Source of the DNA: Paludibacter sp.
Lineage (GTDB): Bacteria > Bacteroidota > Bacteroidia > Bacteroidales > Paludibacteraceae
Assembly (NCBI GenBank): GCA_010365115.1
Contig: JAAFGX010000013.1
Coordinates: 1-62,569, forward strand
Reading direction: 5' to 3'
Length of the DNA: 62,569 bases
Position numbers and translations under genes: made by a program
Part shown: positions 38,129 through 48,404 of the stretch, piece by piece
How positions within the stretch are numbered: the stretch's first letter is position 1
How the letters are laid out: every line of letters starts with the position of its first letter
The notes under the pieces: generated by a model
What the model was told of the DNA's origin: nothing
The model's database searches: none
The model's input: the letters and a program-made list of their open reading frames with translations, nothing else

Positions 38129-39925
38129 TTACCATCCTGGATTTTGAGTAAATACCGAAAGCATTTCCATTTGTTCCCTTGGGATCGGATACCAATAGTG
38201 TTTATCTTCAAAAACCCTTTGTAAATTGGAAGCAACGGAAACATACCTATAAGAGTAGGTATCATCGCCTGTCCGGGTGATGACGGCTTTCTTGATATCA
38301 CTTAAAACTTCTTTTGCAATGTGCCATCTCCTGATATCGTGCCAGCGATGATTTTCAAAACACAATTCCACTGTCCTTTCATTATAAATTCTTTCTCTGA
38401 AAACCTCTTTTGATACTTTAAATTCATTACGAATAGGAACTGCTCCTACTCTTTCCCGTATCACGTTGATCGCATCAACTGCCGACATATTAGTGCCGGG
38501 AACAACAGCGGTAGGACCATAAGCTTCGTTGGCAGCTTCTGCAAAATCCATATACAATTGAGCAAACCTTATGTAAATTGATTGCATGAAATAATTATAA
38601 TCATTTTGCCATTTATTACATGATTCCGGAACCCATTTACGAATAGCATAGGGACTTCTCGGATAGTACTGTGGCAAAGCCTGTAAATCAGCCGATATTT
38701 TTGTATCAAAGTTATTTTCTTCCCATAGTTCGAGTTTTTTGTGTGTTGTTGAATTTGGCCAACCCCATTCAAGACCGTTGTAAAGAATATCATAATAGAA
38801 GCGGGGATCCCTGTTTGAATAAGGGTCCTGATCATTATATGCAGGATCCTTATCAATCGGCAAACCGTTTTTCGTTTCAAACAAATCCACAAAATTCTGT
38901 GTAGGAGAAGCCAAATGAACATTCCCTGCTTCTCTTGAATTTAAATTAAAAGTTGCATTCCACGATGATACAGAAGGAACACCGTATGCAGCAGAATTTG
39001 TGTACGTAACTTTATAAAAAATAGCTTCATCACTTGCCAATTGAGTTTTACTGTAAAATATTTTCGAATAATCATCGTTTGTAAGACCCGGGAGTAATCG
39101 ATAATATCCACCAGTATTGATATGTTGTATGGCTTCCCACGATGCATTAGCCGCCTTTTTGCAATACGATTGATTGTATTTTAAATCAATATTCATGTTA
39201 GGGCTTGCTGCATACAACAAAGCCATTCCTTTAAGTGCTAAGGCCGCTGATTTAGTAACCCTACCCTTTTCGGCATCTGGCCATACATCTGGAAGAAGAT
39301 CAAAAGCCTTGTCTAAATCTTCAACTAACCAGTCAGTAGACTCCTGATAACTTAATCGGGGTAAATCCATATTGCTTTCGGAAGTGAACACTTTGTCAAA
39401 CTTAAAGAATCCTCCAAAACGTCGTATCAATTGAAAATAATTCCAGGCGCGAAAGAAATATGCCTGTCCCAATAATTCTTCCTTTTGCCGCGGCGTGGCA
39501 TCTTCAATTTCATCAATACGTTCAATACACATATTTATTGTTCTGAAATTCTTGAATGCCATATCAACTATTGGCATATTTCTTAATTCGATACTTGTGA
39601 GTGATTGTGTATCATCCCAACCAGTCTCAATGGAAGAATTATCTTGATAATTTCCGTTATTTATAGATATAGCAGGATCTCCAGAAGCCGTTGTAATCCC
39701 TTCGTCTCCTAATGCAAAAGTATAGCCATTAAATGCAGGGATAAAAAAATCCTGATTGTACACATACACTTTATCCAGTGCTCCTCTGAAAGAGTGATAT
39801 TTCGTATATACTTGTGCATCAGTAATTCCCATATCCGGAGATTTATCCAAATAACTTTCACAGGCTGTATGGAAGAACAAGATGAATAGTATCATCATTA
39901 ACTGTATATATTTCATAATCTTCAT
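38129..39925 (-). CDS. SusD-like glycan-binding lipoprotein (pair 1)
   Basis: 598 residues with a lipoprotein signal (MMILFILFFHTACESYLDKS). SusD features: LGQAYFFRAWNYFQLIRRFGG, ALKGMALLYAASPNMN, LYMDFAEAANEAYG and YNERTVELCFENHRWHDIRRW. The C-terminus ends with a typical FTQNPGW. It is partnered with the SusC gene 23 bases upstream. It differs enough from the second SusD that the two pairs probably recognise different glycan fragments. Confidence 0.93.
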   Translation of the reverse strand: MKIMKYIQLMMILFILFFHTACESYLDKSPDMGITDAQVYTKYHSFRGALDKVYVYNQDFFIPAFNGYTFALGDEGITTASGDPAISINNGNYQDNSSIETGWDDTQSLTSIELRNMPIVDMAFKNFRTINMCIERIDEIEDATPRQKEELLGQAYFFRAWNYFQLIRRFGGFFKFDKVFTSESNMDLPRLSYQESTDWLVEDLDKAFDLLPDVWPDAEKGRVTKSAALALKGMALLYAASPNMNIDLKYNQSYCKKAANASWEAIQHINTGGYYRLLPGLTNDDYSKIFYSKTQLASDEAIFYKVTYTNSAAYGVPSVSSWNATFNLNSREAGNVHLASPTQNFVDLFETKNGLPIDKDPAYNDQDPYSNRDPRFYYDILYNGLEWGWPNSTTHKKLELWEENNFDTKISADLQALPQYYPRSPYAIRKWVPESCNKWQNDYNYFMQSIYIRFAQLYMDFAEAANEAYGPTAVVPGTNMSAVDAINVIRERVGAVPIRNEFKVSKEVFRERIYNERTVELCFENHRWHDIRRWHIAKEVLSDIKKAVITRTGDDTYSYRYVSVASNLQRVFEDKHYWYPIPREQMEMLSVFTQNPGW

Positions 39926-39948
39926 TTTTATGTTATATTAAACTTCCA

Positions 39949-42900
39949 TTAAAATTTCAAACGGAATCCGATGTTATATCTTTTGGTCAATGGATAAGCA
40001 CTTTCGTTTGCAGATTCAGGATCTATTCTGTGATTGTAATTTGTCACTGTAAATAAGTTATTACCGTTCAGATAGAGCTGACAACCGCTAAGTCCAAGAC
40101 CTTTAAGTATTTTTTTATCAATTGAATAGGATATCTCTAAAGACTTCAACCTGAAATAAGAGGCGTCCATTACACCGTACGTTGAATTTTCACGATTATG
40201 TTTTACTATAGCCAATGACGTTCTGGGTCTAGTTGCAGTTTCAATTGTTTCAGGCGTCCAACGATTTACGCTTTCCGGCCATACCATCACATATTTTGTA
40301 GGAAACTCCCATAATAAATTGTATGTTAGTCTTTTTTCTACATCATAAACCCCATAGAAATTTGCCTGAACATCAAAATTTTTATATTTAAATCCCAGAT
40401 TAAACGAATAGGTATATGCCGGAATTGAATTCAGTTCTAAGGGAACTTTATCGTTGTCGTCGACAACACCATCTCCATTGTAGTCGGTATAAAGCATGTC
40501 ACCGGGCTGACGGGCTGAATTTTCCCACACAGAAGACGGATAGCTATAAACATCATCCCATGAATTATAAAATCCATTGTACAAAAGGCGCGAGTCATAA
40601 CCAATCTGTTTGCCGGCGTTTTTTTGATACTCCGAACGGTTGACAGGGTCGTCGCGATAAATTACCCTGTTTTCCTGAAATGAAAATCCCGCTCTGAAGA
40701 AATAACTGAAATTCTTATTGACAAAATCTCTCCATTCCGCCTCAATTTCATAACCATGACTTTTTGTTTCACCGATATTGGCATCTGTAGCGTCTTGTCC
40801 GAACCATAAAGGAGTGGTATTACTTCGGTTCATCAAAATGCCGGTACGTTGCTCATCAAATAAGTCGATCTGTAAATTTAATTTTGAGATCAAGCCAAAC
40901 TCAAACCCAAGATTCTGCTTGGTAGAAGTTTCCCATGTAGCATTCACATTGGCGGCCTGTCCTTCGTAATATAGAGGGCCGTAGGCATATCCCTGGGTAT
41001 TTCCGAAAATTGCTGCTCTTCCTGAACTATAATCGGTAATATAAGTAAACGAAGATGCTCCCCTGTCGCTACCTACCTGTCCGTAAGAATATCTGACTTT
41101 CATTTTCGGTATAAAATCGAGCCAGCTCATATTTTTATAAAATTCCTCTTCAGAAGCTACCCAGCCTAAAGCAAAGGAAGGAAAGAAACCAAAACGTTTG
41201 CCCGGTGCAAACTTCTCTGATCCTGTATAGGCGGCATTAAATTCTGACAGATATTTATTTGCATAGCCGTAAGTTACCCTTCCTACCCAGGCTTCTTCGT
41301 AGCTTGGGAAACTGTTACCACTATACAATTCTCTACGGTTAAACAAGCCCAGCCCAGAGACATCATGATTTCCCCATTTGTTGGAATAAAAAGTAGATAC
41401 TTCATAGTACAAATCCCGCACGTATCCGGAAAGTTTTTCATTTCCAACAACAGCCGGTTTTTCAACCCATTCAGTCACGGGATTGGCATCAGAGAACCAT
41501 TGTTCTGCAGATTCCGGAGACGACTGATAAATGGCAAGAATATCTTTTTCAATCAATTGCTGAGTTTCAAACGTTGAATTATAGGAAACTTTACCCTGTA
41601 CAAATAATCCTTTAGTGATAAAATCCAGTTCCTGTTTTAAAACAACATCGGTAAAAAGTCTGGAGGTCTTTTCTGTGGCACTTCCCTGATAATTCAGGTT
41701 GTAAACCGGATTCCACCATCTGCCTATCGGAGTAGTACCTAAAATTTCGTTTTCATAACGAACAGGATATACATAATTAGGGGTAAGGTACATTACCTGA
41801 TAAAAATCTGCTACAGTTGAGCTGGTAAAAGGATCATTACCCATATACGAAAGCGGTCGGTTGCGAACACCTATATCTCCGGCAATATTAACACTCAGCT
41901 TGGTTGATTTTGATATTTCCATGTCAATATTGCTCCGATAATTGTATCGTTCGTAGCGAAACGAAGGATCATACTCCGGTTGAACCTGCGTTTTAAAAAT
42001 ATCACCATCGTTCAAATATCCTAAAGAAGTAAAATACTTCACTTTAGCATTTCCTCCAGAGATATTCACATTGTATTGTTCACTAATGGCATAATCTCTG
42101 AGGACTTCTTCTTTCCAGCTGATTTCAGGATGGTAATACGGATCACTGTGAGTTCTCCAGTAATTAATATTGTTTTCACTATAAATAACATCCCAGGCTC
42201 CTTCATTCATATTGGCTTCATTATACAGTTGTCTGGCTGTTACCTGATCTGCCACATTAAAAGAGAAGGTGGGTTGTTTTACCCCGAAATTGGCATTCAG
42301 TGAAATCTGAGGTTTACCATCTTTACCTCTTTTTGTAGTAATTAAGATAACGCCGTTTGCTCCCTTCACACCAAAAACTGCCGTAGCTGATGCATCTTTC
42401 AGCACAGATATTGACTCAACTTCATTAGGGTCGATATCATTCATATTCCTTTCAATACCATCTACTAAAATCAGTGGATCTGAATTTCCCCAGGTAGAGC
42501 GGCCACGAATATATATTTTGGCCTGGTCGCTCCCCGGTTCACCGGAAGAACTTATTGTTGTCACTCCTGGTAGAACTCCTGTCAACGCAGTGCTCAGGTT
42601 GGTTGCTCCTCCTGCTTTTAAAAGCTCATCTCCTTTCGTCTGTGAGATTGATCCAACAGAAGAAGCTTTTTTCTGAACACCATACCCTACGATGAGCACT
42701 TCGTCCAATACCTCTGTGGATTCAGTAAGTACTATTTTCAACGGGAGGAATCCTTGAACCGCAATTTCTTTTGTCGTGAAACCAATCATAGAAAACAAAA
42801 GGTTCTTGTTTTCTGAACTTACTTTTATATTGAAATTTCCATCAATATCTGTAACAGTTCCCTGTTGTGTTCCTTTAATAATAATACTGACACCCGGTAA

Positions 42901-43020
42901 TCCCAACCCGTCTGATGCAGAAGTTACATTTCCTTTCACAATTATTTCTCTCTGACCCATTACCGGAATTGTAAGAAGCAACAGAAAAATCATAAAAATG
43001 ATAGCTTGTAATTTTTTCAT
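39949..43020 (-). CDS. SusC-like TonB-dependent transporter (pair 1)
   Basis: 1023 residues, signal peptide 1-22. An N-terminal CarboxypepD_reg-like domain (VKGNVTSASDGLGLPGVSII, VTDIDGNFNIKV) is followed by the plug (LIVGYGVQKKASSVGSI, YIRGRSTWGNSDPLILVDGI, VLKDASATAVFGVKGANGVI) and barrel, ending KRYNIGFRLKF. It imports oligosaccharides across the outer membrane with TonB energy. It follows fucI by 55 bases, so the catabolic and import genes share the operon. Confidence 0.95.
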   Translation of the reverse strand: MKKLQAIIFMIFLLLLTIPVMGQREIIVKGNVTSASDGLGLPGVSIIIKGTQQGTVTDIDGNFNIKVSSENKNLLFSMIGFTTKEIAVQGFLPLKIVLTESTEVLDEVLIVGYGVQKKASSVGSISQTKGDELLKAGGATNLSTALTGVLPGVTTISSSGEPGSDQAKIYIRGRSTWGNSDPLILVDGIERNMNDIDPNEVESISVLKDASATAVFGVKGANGVILITTKRGKDGKPQISLNANFGVKQPTFSFNVADQVTARQLYNEANMNEGAWDVIYSENNINYWRTHSDPYYHPEISWKEEVLRDYAISEQYNVNISGGNAKVKYFTSLGYLNDGDIFKTQVQPEYDPSFRYERYNYRSNIDMEISKSTKLSVNIAGDIGVRNRPLSYMGNDPFTSSTVADFYQVMYLTPNYVYPVRYENEILGTTPIGRWWNPVYNLNYQGSATEKTSRLFTDVVLKQELDFITKGLFVQGKVSYNSTFETQQLIEKDILAIYQSSPESAEQWFSDANPVTEWVEKPAVVGNEKLSGYVRDLYYEVSTFYSNKWGNHDVSGLGLFNRRELYSGNSFPSYEEAWVGRVTYGYANKYLSEFNAAYTGSEKFAPGKRFGFFPSFALGWVASEEEFYKNMSWLDFIPKMKVRYSYGQVGSDRGASSFTYITDYSSGRAAIFGNTQGYAYGPLYYEGQAANVNATWETSTKQNLGFEFGLISKLNLQIDLFDEQRTGILMNRSNTTPLWFGQDATDANIGETKSHGYEIEAEWRDFVNKNFSYFFRAGFSFQENRVIYRDDPVNRSEYQKNAGKQIGYDSRLLYNGFYNSWDDVYSYPSSVWENSARQPGDMLYTDYNGDGVVDDNDKVPLELNSIPAYTYSFNLGFKYKNFDVQANFYGVYDVEKRLTYNLLWEFPTKYVMVWPESVNRWTPETIETATRPRTSLAIVKHNRENSTYGVMDASYFRLKSLEISYSIDKKILKGLGLSGCQLYLNGNNLFTVTNYNHRIDPESANESAYPLTKRYNIGFRLKF

Positions 43021-43075
43021 ATATATAATTTTAAGTAATAGATTTTTTGGTAAACATCGGATTTACTTAATCGCA

Positions 43076-44845
43076 CTAATAAACATGACCATAAACCTTA
43101 CATGCTCTGTAATCCGATCCTTCGGAATCCGATCCAAAAGCACTCCAAGCCGTAGGACGGAAGATCTTTTCATCTTCTACATTGTGCATACAAACTGGAA
43201 TTGAAAGCATCGAAGCTAAAGATATTAGATCAGCACCAATATGTCCGTAGCTTATTGCTCCATGGTTTGCTCCCCAGTTATTCATTACTGAATATACGTT
43301 TTTGAAGCGACCTTCGCCGGTAATCTTTGGAACAAAGAAAGTTGACGGCCAAGTTTTGTCTGTTCGTTTATCAATCACGTTGAAAACTTCTTCTGGGAAA
43401 GTGGCACTCCAACCTTCAGCTATTTGCAGTACCGGTCCAAGTCCTTTTACCAGATTTAAACGACACATTGTCAATGGCATTCCGGCTTTTGATAAAAATT
43501 TTGAAGAATACCCACCACCACGGAAATATTCCATTGAAGCAGGATACCATTTTGTTGCATCCAACATTTTATCAACTTCATTTTCGGTGATTTCCCAGAA
43601 CGGTTTCATAACCGGATTTCCGTTTTTGTCAGATTGTTGACCAGATCCATCCAATGTGCAAGAGCCAGAGTTGATTAAGTGAATTGCTCCATTTTTCAAA
43701 ATTCCGTCAGGTTTCCAACCAGTTACTCTTTCAATGGCTTCTGGACTCCAATAGGTACGAACATCTGCAAAAATTTGAGCTGTATTTGTCAACAGATTTC
43801 CAAATAACATACTGATTCCATTCAAATGATCATCTTCGGTAGCAAAGGTAAACGGAGCACGAATTCCATTCCAGTCAAATGATGAGTTCAGAATTGCTTC
43901 AGAGAAATCTCCATTGGGTAGAAAATCTGTCCATTGACGTTGTCCCTGGAAACCTCCTGCAATGGCATTATGTCCCTGAGCTTCTTCGCCATAGCCTATC
44001 TCAATAAGTTTAGGATTTCCAATCATTAAATCATGCATGATAAGCGTCATTTTCACTACAAATTTCCAATCTTTATCTTTTTGTTCACGTGTGCTTTTAA
44101 TATGCTCAGGATTGAAATCATCGCCTTCATTTTTAATACAATTTTCTTTTGTCCATTCCATGGCTTTTTCAAATTCATCTTTATCAAAGATTCCAAATTG
44201 AATTCGACGCAAAATTTCTACGGTATCTACATATTCCGAACGCATACCCAAGTATTCTTGTAGGAACTGAGGGCTAATAATTGAACCAGCTATTCCCATG
44301 GAAACTGAACCAATTCCCAAATAGGATTTACCTCTCATGATGGCAACTGCTAATCCGGCTTTTGCAAATCTCAACAATTTTTCTTGTACATCGGATGGTA
44401 TTTCGGCATTGCCGGCATCCTGAACTTCATGACCATAAATTCCAAAAGCCGGCAAACCGATTTGATTATGTGCTGCCAACGCAGCAGCTAAATAAACAGC
44501 TCCCGGACGTTCTGTTCCGTTAAATCCCCAGATAGCTTTTGGGATTAATGGGTTCATATCAATGGTTTCAGTGCCGTAACACCAACAAGGAGTAACTGAA
44601 AGACTTAAACCAACATTTTCTTTTTCAAATTTAGAAGCGCAATCAGCGGCTTCTTTAACTCCACCAATACAGGTGTCAGCTATTACACACTGAACGGGAG
44701 AACCATCAGGATAACGAAGATTATCTTCATAAAATTTGGCTGCTAATTTAGCAAGATTCATTGTTGTATCTTCCAACGACTCTCTAATGCCGCCTCTTCG
44801 ACCATCAATAATAGGACGGATGCCGATTTTAGGGTAAGTATTCAT
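43076..44845 (-). CDS. fucI: L-fucose isomerase
   Basis: Cytoplasmic Mn2+-dependent ketol isomerase converting L-fucose to L-fuculose; the enzyme also converts D-arabinose to D-ribulose. At 589 residues it matches the E. coli enzyme (591). Family stretches include the start [65 protein letters not shown] and the C-terminal [16 protein letters not shown], which holds the late metal-binding histidine. It lies 20 bases downstream of the YhcH-family gene and just ahead of the first susC. No fucK or fucA gene is nearby. A decayed copy of its 3' end is at 17584-17795. Confidence 0.97.
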   Translation of the reverse strand: MNTYPKIGIRPIIDGRRGGIRESLEDTTMNLAKLAAKFYEDNLRYPDGSPVQCVIADTCIGGVKEAADCASKFEKENVGLSLSVTPCWCYGTETIDMNPLIPKAIWGFNGTERPGAVYLAAALAAHNQIGLPAFGIYGHEVQDAGNAEIPSDVQEKLLRFAKAGLAVAIMRGKSYLGIGSVSMGIAGSIISPQFLQEYLGMRSEYVDTVEILRRIQFGIFDKDEFEKAMEWTKENCIKNEGDDFNPEHIKSTREQKDKDWKFVVKMTLIMHDLMIGNPKLIEIGYGEEAQGHNAIAGGFQGQRQWTDFLPNGDFSEAILNSSFDWNGIRAPFTFATEDDHLNGISMLFGNLLTNTAQIFADVRTYWSPEAIERVTGWKPDGILKNGAIHLINSGSCTLDGSGQQSDKNGNPVMKPFWEITENEVDKMLDATKWYPASMEYFRGGGYSSKFLSKAGMPLTMCRLNLVKGLGPVLQIAEGWSATFPEEVFNVIDKRTDKTWPSTFFVPKITGEGRFKNVYSVMNNWGANHGAISYGHIGADLISLASMLSIPVCMHNVEDEKIFRPTAWSAFGSDSEGSDYRACKVYGHVY

Positions 44846-44865
44846 ATTGATATGATTTTGAAATA

Positions 44866-45465
44866 TTATTTTAATTGTATTTTAATTACTATTTTTCTAA
44901 CTATACTATTATTTGTCCTCTTTATACATGGTTTATGAACATCCCCAGAAAAGAAAATAAAATAATTGTCAGGTGTTGCCGTCAATAATCCCCCCCCGTT
45001 ATAATCATAAAATTCAATATCCTTTTCTTCCACATACGGTGAAATTACTTTTAAAGCAGCATATTCCCGGGTTAATCCCATCAATTCTTCACCGGTGATA
45101 ATATATTGTAAATCGATATATTTTTTGTGAGCTTCATAATCAGCATCTTCTATATCTTTTGTCGTATACTCACTTACTGTGACATAAACAGTCTCATTTA
45201 TATCCTTTCTTCCCAGCGGCAATGCTTTAAGATCATTATTGACAAGATATTCAAAAGCAGTTTCCCATCTTTCAGGAAATTCTCCATAATGCTTTTCAAA
45301 TGCAGCCATATCGACGGATGCATCAGGGTGAGCACTAAAACTGCTTATAATTTTGTTATTCTCAATGGTAATCATTTTTTCTTTTTTTACACAATTCAAA
45401 GCAGAGAACAAACACAATAAGATTGCGACCGATGGATAAACAACCATGCTTTTAATTGCTTTCAT
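44866..45465 (-). CDS. Exported YhcH/YjgK/YiaL-family protein
   Basis: Beta-barrel family linked to sugar anomer handling (the EbgC/NanQ group). The diagnostic blocks are [18 protein letters not shown] near residue 113 and [11 protein letters not shown] near 172, whose histidines and acidic residues form the metal site. Relatives are about 150 residues and cytoplasmic. Here 199 residues include a ~25-residue hydrophobic start ([19 protein letters not shown]) that looks like a signal peptide, possibly lipidated on the cysteine. That would place it in the periplasm. It lies 11 bases downstream of the DapA-type gene. Confidence 0.87.
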   Translation of the reverse strand: MKAIKSMVVYPSVAILLCLFSALNCVKKEKMITIENNKIISSFSAHPDASVDMAAFEKHYGEFPERWETAFEYLVNNDLKALPLGRKDINETVYVTVSEYTTKDIEDADYEAHKKYIDLQYIITGEELMGLTREYAALKVISPYVEEKDIEFYDYNGGGLLTATPDNYFIFFSGDVHKPCIKRTNNSIVRKIVIKIQLK

Positions 45466-45476
45466 GTCAAATCATT

Positions 45477-46385
45477 TTAATAATTAAGATCCAGTTGACT
45501 AATTGCTTTTTCTATTTTCAGACGTTGTTCAGTATCAAATTTATTGAATGGTGATGCAAGCACATCGCTACAAATACCTAAGACAGATAAAGCGCATTTT
45601 ACTCCTTTTAAATAACTTGACCCGTAACAACCAACTGTGTAAATTGTAGAACTTATTTGCATCACTTTTGCATGTAACTCTTTTACTTTCTTAACATCGT
45701 TTGCGACAGCTGCGTTGTACAAATCGACATAAAGCTTTGGAAAAATATTTGCTCCTCCATTTACACCACCATTAGCTCCTAAAAGAACAACTTCTGCCAT
45801 CATTTCTTCTGGACCAACGAAAAATGAAAAATCTTTGCGTTCACGCATTTCATATACAACTGATTGAAAATATGCACCATTTGAAGAACTATCTTTAAAA
45901 CCAATCACTTTTTTATCTTTGGCAATTCTTTTTACTGTAGAGGGCGCAAAAGACATTTTCGTATGCGAAGGCATATTATAAAGATAGATAGGCAATTCTA
46001 ATTGAGGAATCAAAGTTTCATAGAATTCAGCCAATTCATCTTGCCCAGTTGCAAAATAATAAGGTGGAGCCGATACAACAGCATCAGCGTTATTATCAAG
46101 TGCAACTTTTGCTAATGCAACACTATCTGCAATAGAAGTATCAGAAATACCTACCAATAATGGAAGTCTGCCTTTTAAAATTCTGTTTGTTTGTTTTATC
46201 ATTTCAATTCGCAAACTAAAACTTAAACTTTGTGATTCACCAGTCGTTCCGAGAATAAAAATACCATGTACACCTCCGGCAATAACATGTTCAACTAGGC
46301 GTTCTAAACCAACTATATCAAGGGTATCATTATCAAGTAACGGTGTTACAAGTGGTGGTACTATTCCACGAAGATTTTGTTTCAT
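45477..46385 (-). CDS. DapA-superfamily lyase/aldolase
   Basis: Class I aldolase of the dihydrodipicolinate synthase / N-acetylneuraminate lyase superfamily, cytoplasmic. Visible are FILGTTGESQSLS (residues about 43-55), YLYNMPSHT with catalytic Tyr136, and VIGFKDSSSN with Schiff-base Lys164. 302 residues, normal. The GTTGE and NxPSHT pattern is shared by several subfamilies including keto-deoxy-sugar-acid aldolases. In a sugar locus with FucI, a role on a 2-keto-3-deoxy sugar acid is plausible, but sequence alone does not decide between sialate, DHDPS or KDG-type activity. Confidence 0.88.
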   Translation of the reverse strand: MKQNLRGIVPPLVTPLLDNDTLDIVGLERLVEHVIAGGVHGIFILGTTGESQSLSFSLRIEMIKQTNRILKGRLPLLVGISDTSIADSVALAKVALDNNADAVVSAPPYYFATGQDELAEFYETLIPQLELPIYLYNMPSHTKMSFAPSTVKRIAKDKKVIGFKDSSSNGAYFQSVVYEMRERKDFSFFVGPEEMMAEVVLLGANGGVNGGANIFPKLYVDLYNAAVANDVKKVKELHAKVMQISSTIYTVGCYGSSYLKGVKCALSVLGICSDVLASPFNKFDTEQRLKIEKAISQLDLNY

Positions 46386-46393
46386 AATTATTT

Positions 46394-48358
46394 TTATTTT
46401 TTTGTTTTATAAATATTTTTTATTACATAAAAGTGTCCATCTTCTGCTCCAACCAGTAAATCGAAGACTCCATCCTTGTCCCAGTCAATTGGTGTAGGAC
46501 TGGTATCATGTCCAGCTAATTTTATCTCTGAAACGTCACCTCTATTTGCAAAACAAGTAGTATCGCCATTCTGACTCATATTTTCAAAAAAGCAGACATT
46601 TTTGCTGTTCACCATTAAGTCCATTCTGCCATCATTATTCCAGTCTACAAAGCATAACTTCCTTCTGCCTGACCTTCCACCGATTCCACTATTTAGTTGC
46701 AGTAGTTTATTGTTAATTCCAGTAGGATTATTGTTATGATCGTATATGGACAGATCTTCCATATAGAAGATTCTTTTCCCTGGTTTTAACCAAAGTTCTC
46801 CATCTTTTTCAAATCGTTCGTAAAAGCTTAAATAACCTTCATAATCAAGCATAATTAGGTCAGTAAGCCCATCTTTATTCCAGTCAATTGCAAAAGGTGT
46901 TGTTCTCCATTGTGTTACAAGATCTGTTGTTCCAGGATTCCACCAATTCCAAACTGGCTTAGGTATTGGAGAACTTTGCCAATCAACTTTCACTTTATAT
47001 GGACCTGTTAAGTTGATTAAATCATCGGTGTTTTTATACCAAACGATTTCACCCAAAATTGAATTAACAATAATGTCATTTTTTCCATCATTATCCCAAT
47101 CGGCTACACTTAATGTTGTATATCCCCACTTTTCCTCAGCTGGCCCCTGAATTGAACCATTTTTACCTGCCATAATACGTATATCATTACCGTTAGCTTT
47201 TATCAATACAGGTGCATTCCATTTAGGAGAAATCCCTCCATCTGCATTTTTAATGAAAGCTATATTGCCTGCTGAATTTCCACATATTATATCATCGTTT
47301 CCATCTCCGTCCCAATCCACACTGAAAGGAGCCGTTAGAGCACCGAACTTTAAATTATCAGCTTTCTGTTTTAAATAAACAGGTGCATTAAACACTGGCA
47401 TTCCCTTTCTCTTTTTTCCTGTGTTTTTTATAAAGGCAACTCGTCCATCTTCGTCTCCAACCAATAAATCGATATGACCATCACTATCAAAATCAACTGC
47501 TACTGGTGTAATCATTTGAACATGTAGTTTGAAAACATCACCCATATCATCCAACAATAATTTCCCCTTTTCAAATTTGGGAGCTTTTTTGCTGCCAGAG
47601 TTATTAAACCATGTAAGTTTATCCAGAAATTCGCCGCAGATTATCTCCGGTTTACCATCTCCGTTGAAATCTGCCATATTCGGACCGGGGGCACCAAAGG
47701 TTTCAAGAACTTTGTCGCCAGCTTTTACTTTTCCTCTGTTTTTGTAAATGCCGTTTTCGTTTTCAAGCCAATACACGTATCCACGGAGCGGACCATTTGT
47801 CCAGTTCCCATCTTTATCGTACGCATTATCCCAGCCGTAATCGCCCCAGTCATCTATTCCTACAAGAATGTCCTGATTTTCATCTCCATTAAAATCTACA
47901 TAACTCCAGATATTGCTGCGCACTTTTTTGAAATATGCTCCAGGTAGTGAATCTACTTTGATTTTTTTTGGCTTATCGAATAGGGTTTGTGTAAAGCTTG
48001 TGTATTCCGTTCCTTGTCTGATAACTTTCAGTTGACCATTAATGTAGGAGGCTTTTGTATTTTGAAATGCTTTATCGGATAGTTTGACTGAAACATCAAA
48101 AAGAGGTTGTTTTTTAGTTCCAATATTTTTATATAAATAAACTCCTTTGTATGGAGCATCAGGACACGACATAAGTAAATCCATAAGTCCATCCATATCA
48201 TAATCTACCGGTATTGGTGTTCCCCACAAACCAACTCCTAAATCTACAATAAGATTTTCATTATTATATTTTACACGAGTATCCTGAGCTGAATTTTGTG
48301 CAAATACAGAGATTTGGAATAATAGAGAAACTAGAATTATTACTTTATTTTTATTCAT
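46394..48358 (-). CDS. Secreted VCBS/FG-GAP repeat protein
   Basis: 654 residues, signal peptide 1-20 (after SVFAQ). Repeated calcium-loop units D-x-D-x-D-G-xx-D occur along the chain: DYDMDGLMDLLMS, DFNGDENQDILVG, DFNGDGKPEIICG, DFDSDGHIDLLVG, DWDGDGNDDIICG, DWDNDGKNDIIVN, DWNKDGLTDLIML, DWNNDGRMDLMVN and DWDKDGVFDLLVG. This gives a propeller-like fold. It resembles the C-terminal half of the esterase fusion at 19159-22623. First gene of the locus, 46 bases after the LacI gene, with an operator just ahead of its start. Binding or lyase activity is possible; no catalytic motif recognised. Confidence 0.85.
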   Translation of the reverse strand: MNKNKVIILVSLLFQISVFAQNSAQDTRVKYNNENLIVDLGVGLWGTPIPVDYDMDGLMDLLMSCPDAPYKGVYLYKNIGTKKQPLFDVSVKLSDKAFQNTKASYINGQLKVIRQGTEYTSFTQTLFDKPKKIKVDSLPGAYFKKVRSNIWSYVDFNGDENQDILVGIDDWGDYGWDNAYDKDGNWTNGPLRGYVYWLENENGIYKNRGKVKAGDKVLETFGAPGPNMADFNGDGKPEIICGEFLDKLTWFNNSGSKKAPKFEKGKLLLDDMGDVFKLHVQMITPVAVDFDSDGHIDLLVGDEDGRVAFIKNTGKKRKGMPVFNAPVYLKQKADNLKFGALTAPFSVDWDGDGNDDIICGNSAGNIAFIKNADGGISPKWNAPVLIKANGNDIRIMAGKNGSIQGPAEEKWGYTTLSVADWDNDGKNDIIVNSILGEIVWYKNTDDLINLTGPYKVKVDWQSSPIPKPVWNWWNPGTTDLVTQWRTTPFAIDWNKDGLTDLIMLDYEGYLSFYERFEKDGELWLKPGKRIFYMEDLSIYDHNNNPTGINNKLLQLNSGIGGRSGRRKLCFVDWNNDGRMDLMVNSKNVCFFENMSQNGDTTCFANRGDVSEIKLAGHDTSPTPIDWDKDGVFDLLVGAEDGHFYVIKNIYKTKK

Positions 48359-48365
48359 AACATGT

Positions 48366-48381
48366 GCTTAAACGTTTTAGC
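48366..48381. promoter_or_regulatory. LacI-family operator before the carbohydrate operon
   Basis: A near-perfect 16-base palindrome with a central CG (GCTTAAACGTTTTAGC), 8 bases upstream of the first gene's start. It matches the half-site GCTAAAnCG of the operator in the regulator's own promoter. Central CG and this size are typical of LacI-family operators. Confidence 0.8.
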
Positions 48382-48404
48382 TAAAAGATTAAAAAAAACT
48401 GCAA

